Assembly: GCF_028283685.1 (NCBI RefSeq)
Contig: NZ_JAPWKF010000007.1
Span: 496,001-560,000, forward strand
Reading direction: 5' to 3'
DNA from: Edaphobacter sp.
Lineage (GTDB): Bacteria; Acidobacteriota; Terriglobia; Terriglobales; Acidobacteriaceae
DNA length: 64,000 nt
The notes under the pieces are model-generated. The model was not told where the DNA came from. It made no database searches and saw only the letters and a program-made list of their open reading frames with translations. Positions 8,973-19,767 of this stretch are shown piece by piece. Each line of letters begins with the position of its first letter. Positions within the stretch are counted from its first letter, which is position 1. A program made the position numbers and the translations under genes.

Positions 8973-11900
8973 ATGAGTTCCTCGACCATCCGGACGCAAT
9001 CTGTACGGAACGAGACACACGATCTCCAGCTCTTCTTCGATCGGATCGCGCGTCTTGCGCGCCCCCTTCTCGCGGTACTGCTTCTCATCGGCGGTCTCAC
9101 CCTCACCTCTAACTCAGCCTTCGGCCAGGCAAGCTCCAGTTCCGACGCCGTCGGCAGAGTCACCGACAGCAGCGGCGCCACCGTTCCCGGCGCGACCATT
9201 CATCTCATCAACAACGCCACCGGCGCAGAACGCACGGCGACGACCAACGACAGCGGCGACTGGTCCATTCCAAACATTCCCCCCTCGAACTACAAGGTCC
9301 GCGTCGAGAAGCAGGGCTTCCGGATAACAGAGATTCCTTCGATGGACGTCGAGATCGGTAAGACGGCCAACGGCTCAGTCACGCTGAACGTCGGCGAGCG
9401 CACCGAGACCGTCGAGGTCAGCACCCTGCCCTCGCAGCTCCAGACCTCCGAAGCCACCGTCGGGCAGGTCATCAGCCAGAAGCAGATCACCGACCTTCCG
9501 CTCAACGGACGCAACGTGCTGCAGCTGGCAACGCTCGCCCCCGGCGTCTCACCGCCGCAGACCGGACAGACCGGCAGCCCCGGCCGCTTCGGAACACGCA
9601 GCCTCTTCATCACCGTCGACGGCGGACGCGGCAGCTCCACCAACTACGTTCTCGACGGAACCTACATCCGCTCCATCCGCTTCAACAACATGGCCATCCA
9701 GCCCAACGTGGATACCATCCAGGAATTCAACCTTCTGCGCAACTCCTTCTCCACCGAGTACGGCCAGGGGCAGGCAGTCGTCTCCATGGTCACCAAGTCC
9801 GGTTCGAATTCCATCCACGGCAGCGCCTATGAGTTCGCCCGCAACAGCATCTTCGACGCACGCAACTACTTCGCCACCTCCGTCACCAACCCCGAAAAGC
9901 CGCACTTCTCGCGTCATCAATACGGCGGCACGCTTGGTTTCCCCATCAAGAAAGACAAGCTCTTCGTCTTCGGCGGCTTTGAAGGTCTGCGCACCAATCG
10001 CGACACACCGGTCTACGGTGTCTTCCCGACGGCGGCGCAGCTCGGCACTCCTGTCCCCGGCAACACGCTGGCCCAGGTCATGAATCCGACCTTCCCTGTC
10101 CCCACCACTCCCAATGGCGCAGCCACCATCCTTGGCCAGTACAACTACAGCGCCACGCCAACCACCACCGACAACTACGATCAGTACACCATCCGTGCCG
10201 ATCAAACGCTCTCGCCGCGCAATATGTTCTTCGAGCGTTACGTCGACTTCAACTCCAACCAGTTTCTTCCGTCGGTCCAGGGCGGCATCAACAACACGCT
10301 CATCGGCCGCAACGGTGTCCTCGGACACACCTTCATCCTCACGCCGAACATCGTCAACGAGGCACGCATCGGCTACAACATGTACTTCAACTTTGAGAAC
10401 GGCGTCGGCTATCAGCCGGGAACAAACTACGCCTCGCAGGAAGGCCTGAAGTTCGTCACCGGCCTCACCGATCCCAGCCAATACGGTCGCGCCAACGTCT
10501 CCATCGTCGGCTTCACGAATGTCTTCGATAACGTCACCAACCAGGGCGGCAACGAGAACATCATCAGCGCGGGCGACTCGCTCAGCATCGTCAAGGGCAA
10601 GCACACGCTGAAGTTCGGCTTCCAGTTCCAGAACCGCCGCGTCATCCTGCTGGCCGACAACAATGCAACGGGCGCCTTCACCTTCGGTGCCTGCAGCAGC
10701 TCCGCCTGCGATGCCGCCAATAAGATCAACCCGGCCACCAGCACCTACTACACGGCGTTGGAGAACTACCAGCGCGGCTACTGCACCGCAAGCTGCAACG
10801 GCAACTTCGGCACCACCCGAGGCCACTACCGCGACAACACCTACGGAGCCTTCGTCAGCGACGTCTGGCAGGTAGGCCGCGGGCTCACCGTCAACGCAGG
10901 CGTGCGCTGGGAGTATAACTCTCCCTTCGTCGAGCAGAACGGACTCGAAGGCACACTCGATCCCACCAGCGGCAAGATCAAGTACAGCAAGGTGCCTGCC
11001 TTTATCCCTACGGCCTTCCTGCCCTACGTCACCATCGACTCCACCTACAAGCCCGGCATCCTGCAGCCACGTCGCAAAGGCTTCGGCCCGCGCGTCGGCG
11101 TAGCCTACGAGCCTCGCTCCGGAACCGTCTTCCGCGCCGGCGGCGGCATCTTCTTCGAAAACATCAACAGCAACGAGCTGCAGTTCACCCGCTACGCCGC
11201 GCCGCTCTATTATCAGCAGTCTTTCTTCAACGTCTTCGCGCAGAACATGTTCCCGGACCCGACTCTCGGCTCCGCCGGACTACCCGCGCCCTTCTCCATC
11301 AACCCCAACAATTCCCTGCCATACACGATGGAATGGACCGCCAGCGTGCAGCAGGATCTGGGCCATGGACTCGTACTCGAGCTCGCCTACACCGCCAGCG
11401 CCACGCGCAAGCTCTGGAAGCGCTATGACCAGAACATGGACCTTCTCCAACCGGGCTACAACGCGTCTGGCGGCAGCAATACCGCCAACGTCGGCGTTCG
11501 TCCCTTCCCGCAGTTCCAGCACGGCATCCTGACCAGCGCCAACGCGGCCACCGCCAACTTCAACGGCGGTTCCGTCAAGGTCGAGAAGCGCGCCAAAAAC
11601 GACGCGCTCTACTTCCTGGCCAGCTATCAGTGGTCCAAAAACCTCGATAACAACTCCGGTGAGGTCGAATCCAACGACACCGCCTACTCCACCGACTTCT
11701 CCTTCGACCACTCCTATGCGCGATTCGATGTTCGCAATCGTGCCGTCATCAGCGGAGGCTATGCCCTCCCCTTCGGCAAAGGACGATCCCTGCTCCAACA
11801 CGGCGTGGGCAACGCCATCGCCGGAGGATGGGCGCTCCAGACAGCAGTTCAGCTGCGTGGCGGCTATCCCTTCTCGCCGTCCCGCTCCGGCGTCACCTTC

Positions 11901-12275
11901 GGCACCTACACTCCCGGTCGCGTCAACCTCGCTCCCGGTCGTACTCTCGACAGCGCCTTCCTCAGCAATCGCTCCATCAATCGCTGGTTTGACGCCTCTG
12001 CCTTCACCGATCCCGGCGGCACCGTCCAGGGCAACGTCCGCCGCAACACCCTGGTTGGTCCCGGCACCGTGCAGTTCGATCTCTCCGCGATCAAGTCATT
12101 CCAGATCAAGGAGCGCATCACGACACAGTTCCGTGCCGAAGCCTACAACGTCATCAACCACGGCATCTTTGCCCAGCCGGCGTCCAACATCTCCACACCC
12201 AGCACCGTCGGCAAGATCTCGTCGACCTCAGGCGACAACCGCAGCATTCAGCTTGCCGCCAAAGTCATCTTCTAA
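8973..12275 (+). CDS. TonB-dependent receptor with carboxypeptidase-regulatory-like domain
   Basis: 1100-aa outer-membrane protein of the Oar-like type expanded in acidobacteria. In order: a signal region with a hydrophobic segment at about 30-50, a carboxypeptidase-regulatory-like beta-sandwich (AVGRVTDSSGATVPGA onward), a plug with LPLNGRNVLQLATLAPG, and a long beta-barrel ending in VIF, the aromatic terminus expected of barrel proteins. ATG 8973 has GGAGG 8 nt upstream; the longer frame would need a TTG overlapping that site. It probably imports an oligosaccharide or related large substrate. Control by the adjacent LacI-family protein is inferred from the operator at 8693-8708. Confidence 0.9.
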   Translation: MSSSTIRTQSVRNETHDLQLFFDRIARLARPLLAVLLLIGGLTLTSNSAFGQASSSSDAVGRVTDSSGATVPGATIHLINNATGAERTATTNDSGDWSIPNIPPSNYKVRVEKQGFRITEIPSMDVEIGKTANGSVTLNVGERTETVEVSTLPSQLQTSEATVGQVISQKQITDLPLNGRNVLQLATLAPGVSPPQTGQTGSPGRFGTRSLFITVDGGRGSSTNYVLDGTYIRSIRFNNMAIQPNVDTIQEFNLLRNSFSTEYGQGQAVVSMVTKSGSNSIHGSAYEFARNSIFDARNYFATSVTNPEKPHFSRHQYGGTLGFPIKKDKLFVFGGFEGLRTNRDTPVYGVFPTAAQLGTPVPGNTLAQVMNPTFPVPTTPNGAATILGQYNYSATPTTTDNYDQYTIRADQTLSPRNMFFERYVDFNSNQFLPSVQGGINNTLIGRNGVLGHTFILTPNIVNEARIGYNMYFNFENGVGYQPGTNYASQEGLKFVTGLTDPSQYGRANVSIVGFTNVFDNVTNQGGNENIISAGDSLSIVKGKHTLKFGFQFQNRRVILLADNNATGAFTFGACSSSACDAANKINPATSTYYTALENYQRGYCTASCNGNFGTTRGHYRDNTYGAFVSDVWQVGRGLTVNAGVRWEYNSPFVEQNGLEGTLDPTSGKIKYSKVPAFIPTAFLPYVTIDSTYKPGILQPRRKGFGPRVGVAYEPRSGTVFRAGGGIFFENINSNELQFTRYAAPLYYQQSFFNVFAQNMFPDPTLGSAGLPAPFSINPNNSLPYTMEWTASVQQDLGHGLVLELAYTASATRKLWKRYDQNMDLLQPGYNASGGSNTANVGVRPFPQFQHGILTSANAATANFNGGSVKVEKRAKNDALYFLASYQWSKNLDNNSGEVESNDTAYSTDFSFDHSYARFDVRNRAVISGGYALPFGKGRSLLQHGVGNAIAGGWALQTAVQLRGGYPFSPSRSGVTFGTYTPGRVNLAPGRTLDSAFLSNRSINRWFDASAFTDPGGTVQGNVRRNTLVGPGTVQFDLSAIKSFQIKERITTQFRAEAYNVINHGIFAQPASNISTPSTVGKISSTSGDNRSIQLAAKVIF

Positions 12276-12294
12276 CCTGACACACCAACACAAC

Positions 12295-12331
12295 GAGGCC
12301 CGGCAGACGATCGCCGGGCCTCTTCTTTTTT
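12295..12331 (+). terminator. Rho-independent terminator of TonB receptor gene
   Basis: A 10-bp GC-rich stem, GAGGCCCGGC (12295-12304) and GCCGGGCCTC (12313-12322), is followed by a T-rich run. It lies 20 bp after the stop codon and separates the receptor gene from the convergent gene. Confidence 0.9.
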
Positions 12332-12349
12332 GCTGTTCGAAAAGACTGC

Positions 12350-12877
12350 TCAGAAAGCAATGCGGTTACGGCGGAAGTCTACTTCCTTCTCCATGTCCGG
12401 AACCTTCTTCAGGTCATCGAGGGTCTTGAAGTCGCCGTTCTTCTCGCGATACGCAACGATGGCCTCGGACTGCTTGGTGGTCAGTCCAAGCTGTGCCTCG
12501 ATATCCGCCGCGCTTGCCTTGTTCACATTCACCTTGCCCGTCACCGGGGGAAAGTTCTTCGACACATAGTCGAGGATCTCGGAGAACTCTTCATCCGAAG
12601 CCGAAGCTCCCAACCCCGCCATCTTCGTGATCTCCGACTCCCATCCCTCACGATTCTGCCCATTGGCGACCACGTTCATCGGCGAATGGCACTTTCCGCA
12701 AACCCGGATCAGCGTGTCCCTCCCCGGCCCATCCGGCAGCTTCGGATACTGCGACGCCGGCTTAGCCGCATCGGCCTGTGCTTGTCCGCTCGCCGCATGC
12801 ACCGCCGAGCTGGCCAACAATACCCCACTACCCAGCGCCAGCACGCAGGCGACACCCCGTAACGATCTTTCTCTCAT
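12350..12877 (-). CDS. Exported heme-motif / helix-hairpin-helix protein
   Basis: 175 aa with a signal peptide (ending near AVHAASG). It combines a cytochrome-like CxxCH motif (Cys60, Cys63, His64 in VCGKCHSP) and a heme-domain helix (WESEITKMAG) with a C-terminal ComEA-type helix-hairpin-helix (about 114-175: VNVNKASAADIEAQLGL). The start is ATG 12877, just after GAGGGGG; an upstream in-frame extension is not supported. It has its own promoter with the shared LacI-type operator, so it belongs to the quinoprotein regulon and may be an electron acceptor. Why a DNA-binding-type fold is attached to a heme motif is unclear. Confidence 0.8.
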   Translation of the reverse strand: MRERSLRGVACVLALGSGVLLASSAVHAASGQAQADAAKPASQYPKLPDGPGRDTLIRVCGKCHSPMNVVANGQNREGWESEITKMAGLGASASDEEFSEILDYVSKNFPPVTGKVNVNKASAADIEAQLGLTTKQSEAIVAYREKNGDFKTLDDLKKVPDMEKEVDFRRNRIAF

Positions 12878-13044
12878 GATCCCCCTCACAGATACTTTTC
12901 GCAGGCAGGTCTTACACCCGCTATCGCCTTGATCTTCGACAACCCGCACGATCGTTCTCACGCGGCCAGTCCATTATTCGACGAATGGGCCAACATCGTC
13001 GAGTACCGGCAGAGACATTACACGCAGACATCAAAAAGATGTAT

Positions 13045-13097
13045 TGAGACGTCTCACTTTGAGCCAGAATATATCGAGCACCGCCAAAGCCTGTCAA
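13045..13097 (-). promoter_or_regulatory. Promoter plus LacI-type operator for heme/HhH gene
   Basis: On the minus strand TTGACA (13097-13092), an 18-nt spacer and TATATT (13073-13068) are followed after 11 nt by the palindrome TGAGACGTCTCA (13056-13045). The geometry equals that at 8652 and 23044. The same region is upstream of the LacI-family gene on the other strand, so the operator could also feed back on it. Confidence 0.78.
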
Positions 13098-13170
13098 AGC
13101 TGCCGTAGCATTGCTTCGACACAACCCGAGAACCTCAGCACACGCTTCCGCATCATGTAGGATTTCCCTT

Positions 13171-14253
13171 ATGCCGCCCACACAAAAGGAGTTAGCGAAA
13201 CTCGCCGGCGTCTCCGCAGGAACTGTCTCCAACGTCATCAGCGGCTCAACCAACGTCAGCGAACGCTCCCGGCAAAAGGTGCTCGAGGCCATTCGGGTCT
13301 TGAACTACCAGCCCAATCTCATCGCGCGCAGTCTTCGCACCAACCGCACCCGCACCCTCGGCATCGTCGTCCCCGACATCACCATCCCCTTCTTCCCCAA
13401 GATCATCCGCGGAGCCGAATCCGCGGCTCGCGTGCGCGGCTACTTCCTCATCGTCCTCGACTCCGAGGGCAGCTCCGACCGCGAAGCCGACATGATCGCA
13501 CTGCTTCGAGCGCAGCGTGTCGAAGGCATCCTGCTGGTGACCGCAGGCAGCACCGAAGCCTTTCCCGATCGCCTCAACACCTCCGACGTACACTTCCCTG
13601 TCGTCTGCCTCGATCGACTCCCCGCCGATCTGCACGTCGATTCTGTCTGCGTCGATGACTGCGGAGCCGCTGAAATGGCCATCGCACATCTCATGAGCCT
13701 CGGCCACACCTCCATCGCCGCCATCACCGGCCCCCTCAGCCTGCGAAATGAGCAGGAACGGCTACGTGGCTACCGGCAGGCATTGCAGCGCGGTGGTCGC
13801 AAGTTCGACCGCTCGCTGGTCTGGAGCGGCAGCTTCGAGCAGGAAGAGGTCGCAAAGCTCTGCCAGGGAGGCATGCTGCATCCGGCAGGCCGCCCCACCG
13901 CGCTCTTTGCCACCAATGGCGTCACCGGCCTCGCTGCCCTGCGTAGCCTCTACTCCATCGGTCTCAGCACTCCCAAAAACTTCTCCTTCATCACCTTCGA
14001 CGAGATCAACGCCGAGGACTTCTTCCGCCCCAGCATCACCTCCGTCGTGCAGCCTACCTTCGACATGGGATATAAAGCCGTCGAGCTTCTCCTCGATCGC
14101 ATCGAAAAAGGCGAAGACGCTCCGCGGCGAAAGATTCGCCTCCCCGCAATGCTCAAGATCTGCGAATCTTCCGGGAAACCACTAAAGCCTGTGCCCGCAA
14201 GGAAGACAGCAGCACGGAAGCAAACCGGCTCGAAGACACGCGCTCATCGCTGA
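13171..14253 (+). CDS. LacI-family transcriptional regulator
   Basis: 360 aa: an N-terminal LacI helix-turn-helix with hinge (TQKELAKLAGVSAGTVSNVI, then NYQPNLIARSL) and a ligand-binding domain (LGIVVPDITIPFFPKIIRGA, ALFATNGVTGLAALRS, FSFITFDEINAEDFF), ending in a basic tail. ATG 13171 is preceded by AGGA; the longer upstream frame lacks conserved sequence. It lies between the TonB receptor and the sugar/quinoprotein operon, and three matching palindromes mark it as the likely repressor of all three units. The inducer is unknown; an oxidised sugar or a glycoside is plausible. Confidence 0.92.
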   Translation: MPPTQKELAKLAGVSAGTVSNVISGSTNVSERSRQKVLEAIRVLNYQPNLIARSLRTNRTRTLGIVVPDITIPFFPKIIRGAESAARVRGYFLIVLDSEGSSDREADMIALLRAQRVEGILLVTAGSTEAFPDRLNTSDVHFPVVCLDRLPADLHVDSVCVDDCGAAEMAIAHLMSLGHTSIAAITGPLSLRNEQERLRGYRQALQRGGRKFDRSLVWSGSFEQEEVAKLCQGGMLHPAGRPTALFATNGVTGLAALRSLYSIGLSTPKNFSFITFDEINAEDFFRPSITSVVQPTFDMGYKAVELLLDRIEKGEDAPRRKIRLPAMLKICESSGKPLKPVPARKTAARKQTGSKTRAHR

Positions 14254-14282
14254 TCCACGGACCAGCAGGTGAGTCGTCTCAG

Positions 14283-15341
14283 CTACTGACTCGATTGCGA
14301 AATAGCCCGCTGAACCGCTTCTGCAGTCTCCAGAACATCCAGCCGCAGACGAAAACGCTCTGTCTCGCCAGGCCCAAGCATGCGCAGTGTTCCGCGCTCT
14401 CGCTCGGCCTTCCGCCCCAGCGTCCGGCAGTTCGCAGGCTCGAGCCCCAGCACGAAGTGGTTCTCTCCCGTCATCTTCCACTGCACGAACTCCGGCAGAC
14501 TCGCCGCGTCATAGCTCAACCGGATACCGAAGTCAGGCCGCTCTCTATCCTGCACCAGCACAACCGAAACCCAGCCCTGCTCATCTGGCCTCATCTCGTG
14601 AAAATAAACGCGCTCTGGCTGCCCTTGCACCGGAGCCTCAAAGCCAGCCCACGTCTTCACGCTCTTCCTGGAGAGATCGTCGATCGGATGCGCAATCGAT
14701 GAGGGCGCATACATCTGCGATCGCTCCGTCAGCAGCGGATATCCGAAGTTGAAGTGATAGATCAGCATCAGCGGCGTCGTCCGCACTCCATCATTCGTAA
14801 CGATGTCCTCAATCTCCAGCGACGAGGAGCGCAGCGAAGTCGAGATCGTTCTCTCCATCCGCAGATTCGGGCCATGCACCGACGCCTCCCGCAACAGCCC
14901 CTTCACCACGAATCGGCAATCCTCTCCATCCCACGTCTCCGACCAGCCCACCTGCTCCGCTGGCGTCGTCGAGATCGCGCCATGCAGCCCCAGCGCCTCG
15001 CCCTCATCCGTCGAGGGAGCGCCCGCAGCCGTCAATCCGCACGTCGTCAACAGACCGCCGGCAAAGGTCTTCAGCCACTCCAGTCCACGGTTCGAGGAAT
15101 ACGCCGGATGCACCATCCCCTGCGGCGCATGCCAGCACAGCGACTGGCCGCGAAAGCTCGCCTCGTAAAGATCCATCCCGCGATCCGGCACCACCCAGAA
15201 CTCCAGCCCCGCCTCCGTCCGCACCCGCAGCGTCGCCGTTCCCTTCGCGCGCCCCTCCGCATGCGTAAAGCTGGAGACACCGCCAACCTGCGACAGCCGC
15301 CCCACCCGTCGCAGCAGATCATCCTTGCCCGCATCGCTCAT
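14283..15341 (-). CDS. DUF4432 aldose-1-epimerase-like protein
   Basis: 352-aa cytoplasmic protein of the galactose-mutarotase-like superfamily, DUF4432 type (VVPDRGMDLYEASFRGQSL, LLTTCGLTAAGAPS, LMLIYHFNFGYPLL, WKMTGENHFVLGLEPANC). Members act on sugar anomers or epimers, but specific reactions are mostly undefined. The start ATG 15341 has GAGGA upstream. It is the last gene of the quinoprotein/sugar operon, 22 bp after the DUF1080 gene. Confidence 0.8.
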   Translation of the reverse strand: MSDAGKDDLLRRVGRLSQVGGVSSFTHAEGRAKGTATLRVRTEAGLEFWVVPDRGMDLYEASFRGQSLCWHAPQGMVHPAYSSNRGLEWLKTFAGGLLTTCGLTAAGAPSTDEGEALGLHGAISTTPAEQVGWSETWDGEDCRFVVKGLLREASVHGPNLRMERTISTSLRSSSLEIEDIVTNDGVRTTPLMLIYHFNFGYPLLTERSQMYAPSSIAHPIDDLSRKSVKTWAGFEAPVQGQPERVYFHEMRPDEQGWVSVVLVQDRERPDFGIRLSYDAASLPEFVQWKMTGENHFVLGLEPANCRTLGRKAERERGTLRMLGPGETERFRLRLDVLETAEAVQRAISQSSQ

Positions 15342-15363
15342 GCTTTGTCCTCGCCGAGCAGCG

Positions 15364-16245
15364 TCACGGAAGCTTCTTGAGCCACACATTACGATGCGAG
15401 ATCTTCACATCGCCGCCACCCTCAATCTCAAACGCCAGCAGCCCCGACGCGGCATAGTGCTTCGGATCGGTGTCCACCAGCATCGCCATCACATGGCCGT
15501 TCACAATATGCGTCAGCGTATGTCCATCCGCTATGACCTCGAACTGGTTCCACTCGCCCGGCTTGATAAACGCCTTCAACTCATCCGAGCTTCCCAGCGT
15601 CCCCAGCAGGCGCGGCTTCGCATCCGGCTCCGTTGCCACCACCTGTCCGCGCCAGGCGATGATGCCTCGCGGACTGTCCTGCTCGTAGAGCTGCCCCGTA
15701 TAGCGATTGTTGTAATCGAAGTCGCCCTGGTAGCCCGTCAGATTCCACTTGGCATGCTGTTGCAGCAGCTCCTGGCTCTTCTTCATTCGCTGCTTCTGCT
15801 CATCCGTCATCTGCGCCAGCCGGTCTGCGGGAATCTCGCGGATCTGCGGCTGCACCAGCTTGCTGCGATACTGGATGCCTCCATTCGCTCCCGTGCCCTC
15901 CAGCTTGATCTCAAACCGCAGCCTGAAGTTCCCCACCTCGCCGCCGCGCCAGATAATGTTCGTCGTGCCCGAAGGATGCGCGTCGCTCGACACGCCGACG
16001 AGAGCGCCATCCTCCACATGCCACACCTCCGACGGCCCATCCCATCCGTTCAGCGTCTTGCCGTCGAAGATCTGCGTCCAGCCCGTGTGGTCGTCGAAAT
16101 CGATCGGCTCCGGCTGCACAAAATGACCACCGCCAGCAGCCGGCTTCGCACTCTTCTGCTGCATCTGCGCCGGAAGCGTAAAGACCGTTGCCGCAAACAG
16201 ACTCAACATTGCGACGCCCTGCTGTATCCCTCTTTGCCTCATCAT
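15364..16245 (-). CDS. DUF1080 (3-keto-glycoside hydrolase-like) exported protein
   Basis: 294 aa with a signal peptide ([11 protein letters not shown], hydrophobic [13 protein letters not shown], cut near LPAQ) and a concanavalin-like DUF1080 domain ([45 protein letters not shown]). Members of this family have been shown to cleave 3-keto-glycosides produced by oxidation of sugars. ATG 16245 overlaps the stop of the oxidoreductase gene (ATGA), so translation is probably coupled. With an oxidoreductase and a TIM-barrel partner in the same operon the 3-keto role is likely, but it is inferred. Confidence 0.85.
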   Translation of the reverse strand: MMRQRGIQQGVAMLSLFAATVFTLPAQMQQKSAKPAAGGGHFVQPEPIDFDDHTGWTQIFDGKTLNGWDGPSEVWHVEDGALVGVSSDAHPSGTTNIIWRGGEVGNFRLRFEIKLEGTGANGGIQYRSKLVQPQIREIPADRLAQMTDEQKQRMKKSQELLQQHAKWNLTGYQGDFDYNNRYTGQLYEQDSPRGIIAWRGQVVATEPDAKPRLLGTLGSSDELKAFIKPGEWNQFEVIADGHTLTHIVNGHVMAMLVDTDPKHYAASGLLAFEIEGGGDVKISHRNVWLKKLP

Positions 16246-17384
16246 GCCGACACCGCCTCCCACGTCTTTCTCTTCGCTGACTGCAACACGGCATCGGTGA
16301 CATAATCCACCGCAAGCCCATCACGAAACGTAGGCGCCACAGCTTCCTTCCGTCCCACGCCTTCAAGAAAATCCGCCACCTGGTGGATGAAGGTATGCTC
16401 GTACCCGATCTGCAGCCCCGGCACCCACCACTGCTTCATATATGGATGATCGCTGTCCGTCACATGAATGCTCCTCCATCCGCGCAGTCTTCCCTCGTCG
16501 CGATGATCGAAGTACTCCAGCCGGTGCAGATCGTGCAGATCCCAGCGAGCTGACGCCTGTTCGCCGTTGATCTCCAGCGTGAACAGCGCCTTGTGCCCGC
16601 GCGCATACCGTGTCGCTTCAAAGATCCCCGTCGAGCCATTGCCGAACCGTCCCAGGAACGAGCTGGCATCGTCGATCGTCACCGGCTCCATCTTTCCCGT
16701 CAGGCTATGCTTGCGCTCCTTGATGAAGGTCTCCGTCATCGCCGCGACCTCCGTAATCGGACCGTTCAGCCACAGCGCCATGTCGATGTTGTGCGCCAGC
16801 AAATCGCCCGTCACGCCGCTGCCAGCAATCGAAGAGTCCAGCCGCCACAACCCCTCGCCGCCCTGCGGCAGGTCTTGCGAGATCGTCCAGTCCTGCAGAA
16901 ACTGCGTGCGGTAGTGAAAGATGCGCCCGAAGCGTCCCTCATCCAGCAGCTGCTTCAGCAGCGCCAGCGCAGGCACGCGGCGATAGTTGTACCAGACCAT
17001 GTTTGCGATCTTCGCCGTCTCCACGGCATCGACCATGGCCTTCGCCTCGACGGCATCGCGCCCCAGCGGCTTCTCGCACAGCAGCATCTTGCCAGCCTTG
17101 GCCGCGGCAATTGCAATCTCGGCATGGGTATCGTTCGGACTGGCGACATCGATCAGGTCAATGTCGCTGCGTTCGATCAACGCACGCCAGTCCGTCTCAA
17201 TCGACGCATAGCCCCAGTTCTCCGCGAATGTTTTGGCGCGCTCAGCATTCCTGGCGCAGACCGCCTTCAATACCGGTCGATACGGAAGATCGAAGAATCG
17301 CGGCGCCTGTAGAAAGGCATTCGAATGCGTGCGTCCCATGAAGCCATAGCCAACCAGGCCGATATTCAGATCTCTCTTTGCCAT
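16242..17384 (-). CDS. Gfo/Idh/MocA-family oxidoreductase
   Basis: 380 aa. The N-terminal Rossmann domain begins [17 protein letters not shown] and carries the family CEKPLGRD motif; the C-terminal alpha/beta domain includes [14 protein letters not shown] with the usual catalytic Asp/His region. It lacks a signal peptide and so is cytoplasmic. Family members oxidise or reduce sugars with NAD(P); in 3-keto-glycoside pathways they make or reduce the 3-keto group. It overlaps the DUF1080 gene by 4 bp and follows the TIM-barrel gene by 21 bp. Confidence 0.9.
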   Translation of the reverse strand: MAKRDLNIGLVGYGFMGRTHSNAFLQAPRFFDLPYRPVLKAVCARNAERAKTFAENWGYASIETDWRALIERSDIDLIDVASPNDTHAEIAIAAAKAGKMLLCEKPLGRDAVEAKAMVDAVETAKIANMVWYNYRRVPALALLKQLLDEGRFGRIFHYRTQFLQDWTISQDLPQGGEGLWRLDSSIAGSGVTGDLLAHNIDMALWLNGPITEVAAMTETFIKERKHSLTGKMEPVTIDDASSFLGRFGNGSTGIFEATRYARGHKALFTLEINGEQASARWDLHDLHRLEYFDHRDEGRLRGWRSIHVTDSDHPYMKQWWVPGLQIGYEHTFIHQVADFLEGVGRKEAVAPTFRDGLAVDYVTDAVLQSAKRKTWEAVSA

Positions 17385-17405
17385 ACCCTTCCGGCTCTCC
17401 CCGCT

Positions 17406-18446
17406 TCAATCCCATCCATGCGCATCGCGGACTGCAAGCAGCGTGCGCAGCACATCGTTCCACGTCTCCGGCGAGGTCATCGTCGCATTCGGAAACATGC
17501 ATCCATCCCAGCAGATATGCTGATACGCCCTCGTCGGCTCGCCATCCCCTCCGCGCATCCACAGACCGGCAACCTTCACAATATCCATCTTCCCGTTGGG
17601 ATCGTTCGCCGGACAGTGGCGTCCCGTCTTATCGTGCGACCCCGCGCCATGCACCGTGCCATCGTTCTGCGCGACGTGAAAATCAAACGTCCACGGGCGC
17701 AGCGCATCCGTCAGCCTGCGCAGCGCCTCCATCAGCACATCCTGCTGCGACCAGTCGAAGTTCTCCGGCAGCAGGCGGCTCTCCGGCGAGTTATAACCCA
17801 GCGTATACAGCAGCGAGTGCGCCATATCCGCCTGGAAGCCAACCGTCTCCGGCTTCCCCACCAGCTCCAGCAGCTCGACCATATGCTTCCAGCCATGCAT
17901 GCCGCCCCAGCAGATCTCACCCTCCGCCGCCAGCCGCTCGCCATAGTCTTCCGCGATGTCCGCTGCCTCGCGAAACGTCGCTGCAATCTTCTTCGTGCTT
18001 GCAATCGGGTCCTTGGCCCACTCCTCCGGGCTCGTCGCCGAATCGATACGCACCACGCCATACTTGCGTATTCCCAGCTCGCGCAGCGTCCTGCCCATCG
18101 CGCACGCCTTCTTCACCTGCCTCAAAAAACGCGCTCGCTCTTCCTCCGAGCCCATCGCCGATCCGCCGCCCGTTGGAGCCCACACCGGGGCGACCAGCGA
18201 TCCCACCACCAGGTTGCGCTTCGCAATCCCATCGGCCAGCCGCGCCAGGTCCTCGCGGCTCGAATCGATATCCACATGCGGCAGCGCGGCAAACAGGTCG
18301 ACCCCATCGAACTTCGACCCATTCACCTCCGCCGCCGCCGTCAGATCCAGCATCGTCTCCAGGTCGATCGGCGGCTCCGAATCCGGCCCCTTTCCCACCA
18401 GCCCCGGCCACATCGCATTATGCACTGCAGGCTTTGCGTGATTCAT
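17406..18446 (-). CDS. Sugar phosphate isomerase/epimerase-like TIM-barrel protein
   Basis: About 346 aa of the AP-endonuclease-2/xylose-isomerase-like TIM barrel. Candidate metal-site segments are [24 protein letters not shown] and [13 protein letters not shown]. There is no signal peptide. I took ATG 18446 rather than the GTG directly before it. Related proteins act as isomerases, epimerases or 3-keto-glycoside lyases; here the Gfo/Idh and DUF1080 neighbours favour handling of a keto-sugar. The reaction is not known. Confidence 0.8.
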   Translation of the reverse strand: MNHAKPAVHNAMWPGLVGKGPDSEPPIDLETMLDLTAAAEVNGSKFDGVDLFAALPHVDIDSSREDLARLADGIAKRNLVVGSLVAPVWAPTGGGSAMGSEEERARFLRQVKKACAMGRTLRELGIRKYGVVRIDSATSPEEWAKDPIASTKKIAATFREAADIAEDYGERLAAEGEICWGGMHGWKHMVELLELVGKPETVGFQADMAHSLLYTLGYNSPESRLLPENFDWSQQDVLMEALRRLTDALRPWTFDFHVAQNDGTVHGAGSHDKTGRHCPANDPNGKMDIVKVAGLWMRGGDGEPTRAYQHICWDGCMFPNATMTSPETWNDVLRTLLAVRDAHGWD

Positions 18447-18465
18447 CACTGCTGCTCGCTTCCTC

Positions 18466-19683
18466 TTAGTGCTTCACCAACGACGCGGCATCCGGATTCC
18501 CCGGGCCGAAGTGCTTCAGCAACACCAGCGGGTCCGTCGTGCTGCGGTTCTCGATCACAACGCCCTGTCCAGCCGCCGACGCCGTCACAAACACCTCGTC
18601 CTCCGTCATCTCACCAAAGCGGATCATCGAAGGCGTGGAGATCGTCGTCTTGCCAATCGCTCCATGTCCCTGCGTCACAATCACGCCATATGCCGCAGCA
18701 TCCTTGATCGTCACCTTCTGCTGCGGCAGCACCGTCAACTCCTTCGCCGAGTAATAAGGCGTGCCATAGGTCACCCACACCTCGCGATATCCCGCATCCT
18801 TCATCTCATCTTCAGACCGCACCGCCTTCGGGAAGGTCTTGTTGCTCATCGCGAACTCCGGGTTCACATTCGCCTCCCAGTCCAGCATGCTGACCAGGTA
18901 GTCGAGATCCTTGTTATGCTCCGGCGGCACGTCCTTCGTCAGCAGGCTCCAGTCGACAATACGCCCCTCCACCTCTGACTGGAACATCGCAAACACATCG
19001 CTGTTCACCTGCGGCTCATACGTCACCAGCGATCCCGGCGCATGCAGAATGCCAGGGTTGATCTGCCATCCCTCGCCCGGCACCAGTCGATACGCCCGCG
19101 CATACTTCAGAATGCCGTTGTCGCCCTGGTTCCAGCGCTCCAGGCACGCGCGAATCTCCGCCTTCGTCGTCCCCGGCTCCAGGCCCATGTACGTGTGCGG
19201 AAAGTTGTTCTGAATCTGGTTGTACTGGGGAGGAAAGTAGTACGCCTCCGGCTTGCCCTTATGCCCCACCCGCTTTGCGAACTCGTCGGTCTGATGCATG
19301 TGATGCGGAATCGGTCCCATGTTGTCGAAGAACTTGCACAGCAGGCTCCATCCGCCTTCGCGCGACATCACCTCTTCGCCCAGCAGCGCATCGCCGGCAA
19401 CCTCCACCGCATCCTTCAGCAGAAACGATTCACCCGACGCGGTCTTCACATAACTCAGCCCCTCATCGGGCAGCGTATCCGGTCCGTTCGACGCCTTGGT
19501 TGTTGAAGAGAACCAGCGCTCGTTGATACCGCCGCGATGTCCTCCAAAGGCATACAGGTCATCCGGGTGCAGCTTCAGCCTTCTGCCGGGAATCATGAAC
19601 GAACGCGGCACCCAGCACGGCGCCAACCGCAGAATGCCCCCACCGGAACCGACTGCCTCTTCTACTGCTGCTCTCTTCATCAT
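18466..19683 (-). CDS. Cupin, class I mannose-6-phosphate isomerase-like
   Basis: 405 aa. The central segment has a cupin metal motif ([14 protein letters not shown]) and a second conserved block ([18 protein letters not shown]), both in the phosphomannose-isomerase style. No signal peptide is seen. ATG 19683 follows GAGGTGGG. A free-sugar or sugar-phosphate isomerase role is plausible for the family; the substrate is unknown. It opens the cytoplasmic part of the operon, after two exported beta-propellers. Confidence 0.75.
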   Translation of the reverse strand: MMKRAAVEEAVGSGGGILRLAPCWVPRSFMIPGRRLKLHPDDLYAFGGHRGGINERWFSSTTKASNGPDTLPDEGLSYVKTASGESFLLKDAVEVAGDALLGEEVMSREGGWSLLCKFFDNMGPIPHHMHQTDEFAKRVGHKGKPEAYYFPPQYNQIQNNFPHTYMGLEPGTTKAEIRACLERWNQGDNGILKYARAYRLVPGEGWQINPGILHAPGSLVTYEPQVNSDVFAMFQSEVEGRIVDWSLLTKDVPPEHNKDLDYLVSMLDWEANVNPEFAMSNKTFPKAVRSEDEMKDAGYREVWVTYGTPYYSAKELTVLPQQKVTIKDAAAYGVIVTQGHGAIGKTTISTPSMIRFGEMTEDEVFVTASAAGQGVVIENRSTTDPLVLLKHFGPGNPDAASLVKH

Positions 19684-19767
19684 CGTCCCACCTCTACGCC
19701 GTTGCGTGTTTTTTTACGTGCGTGTTGATCTCTCGCCGGTCAGCAGCCGCTGCCTGGCAACTTCGCT

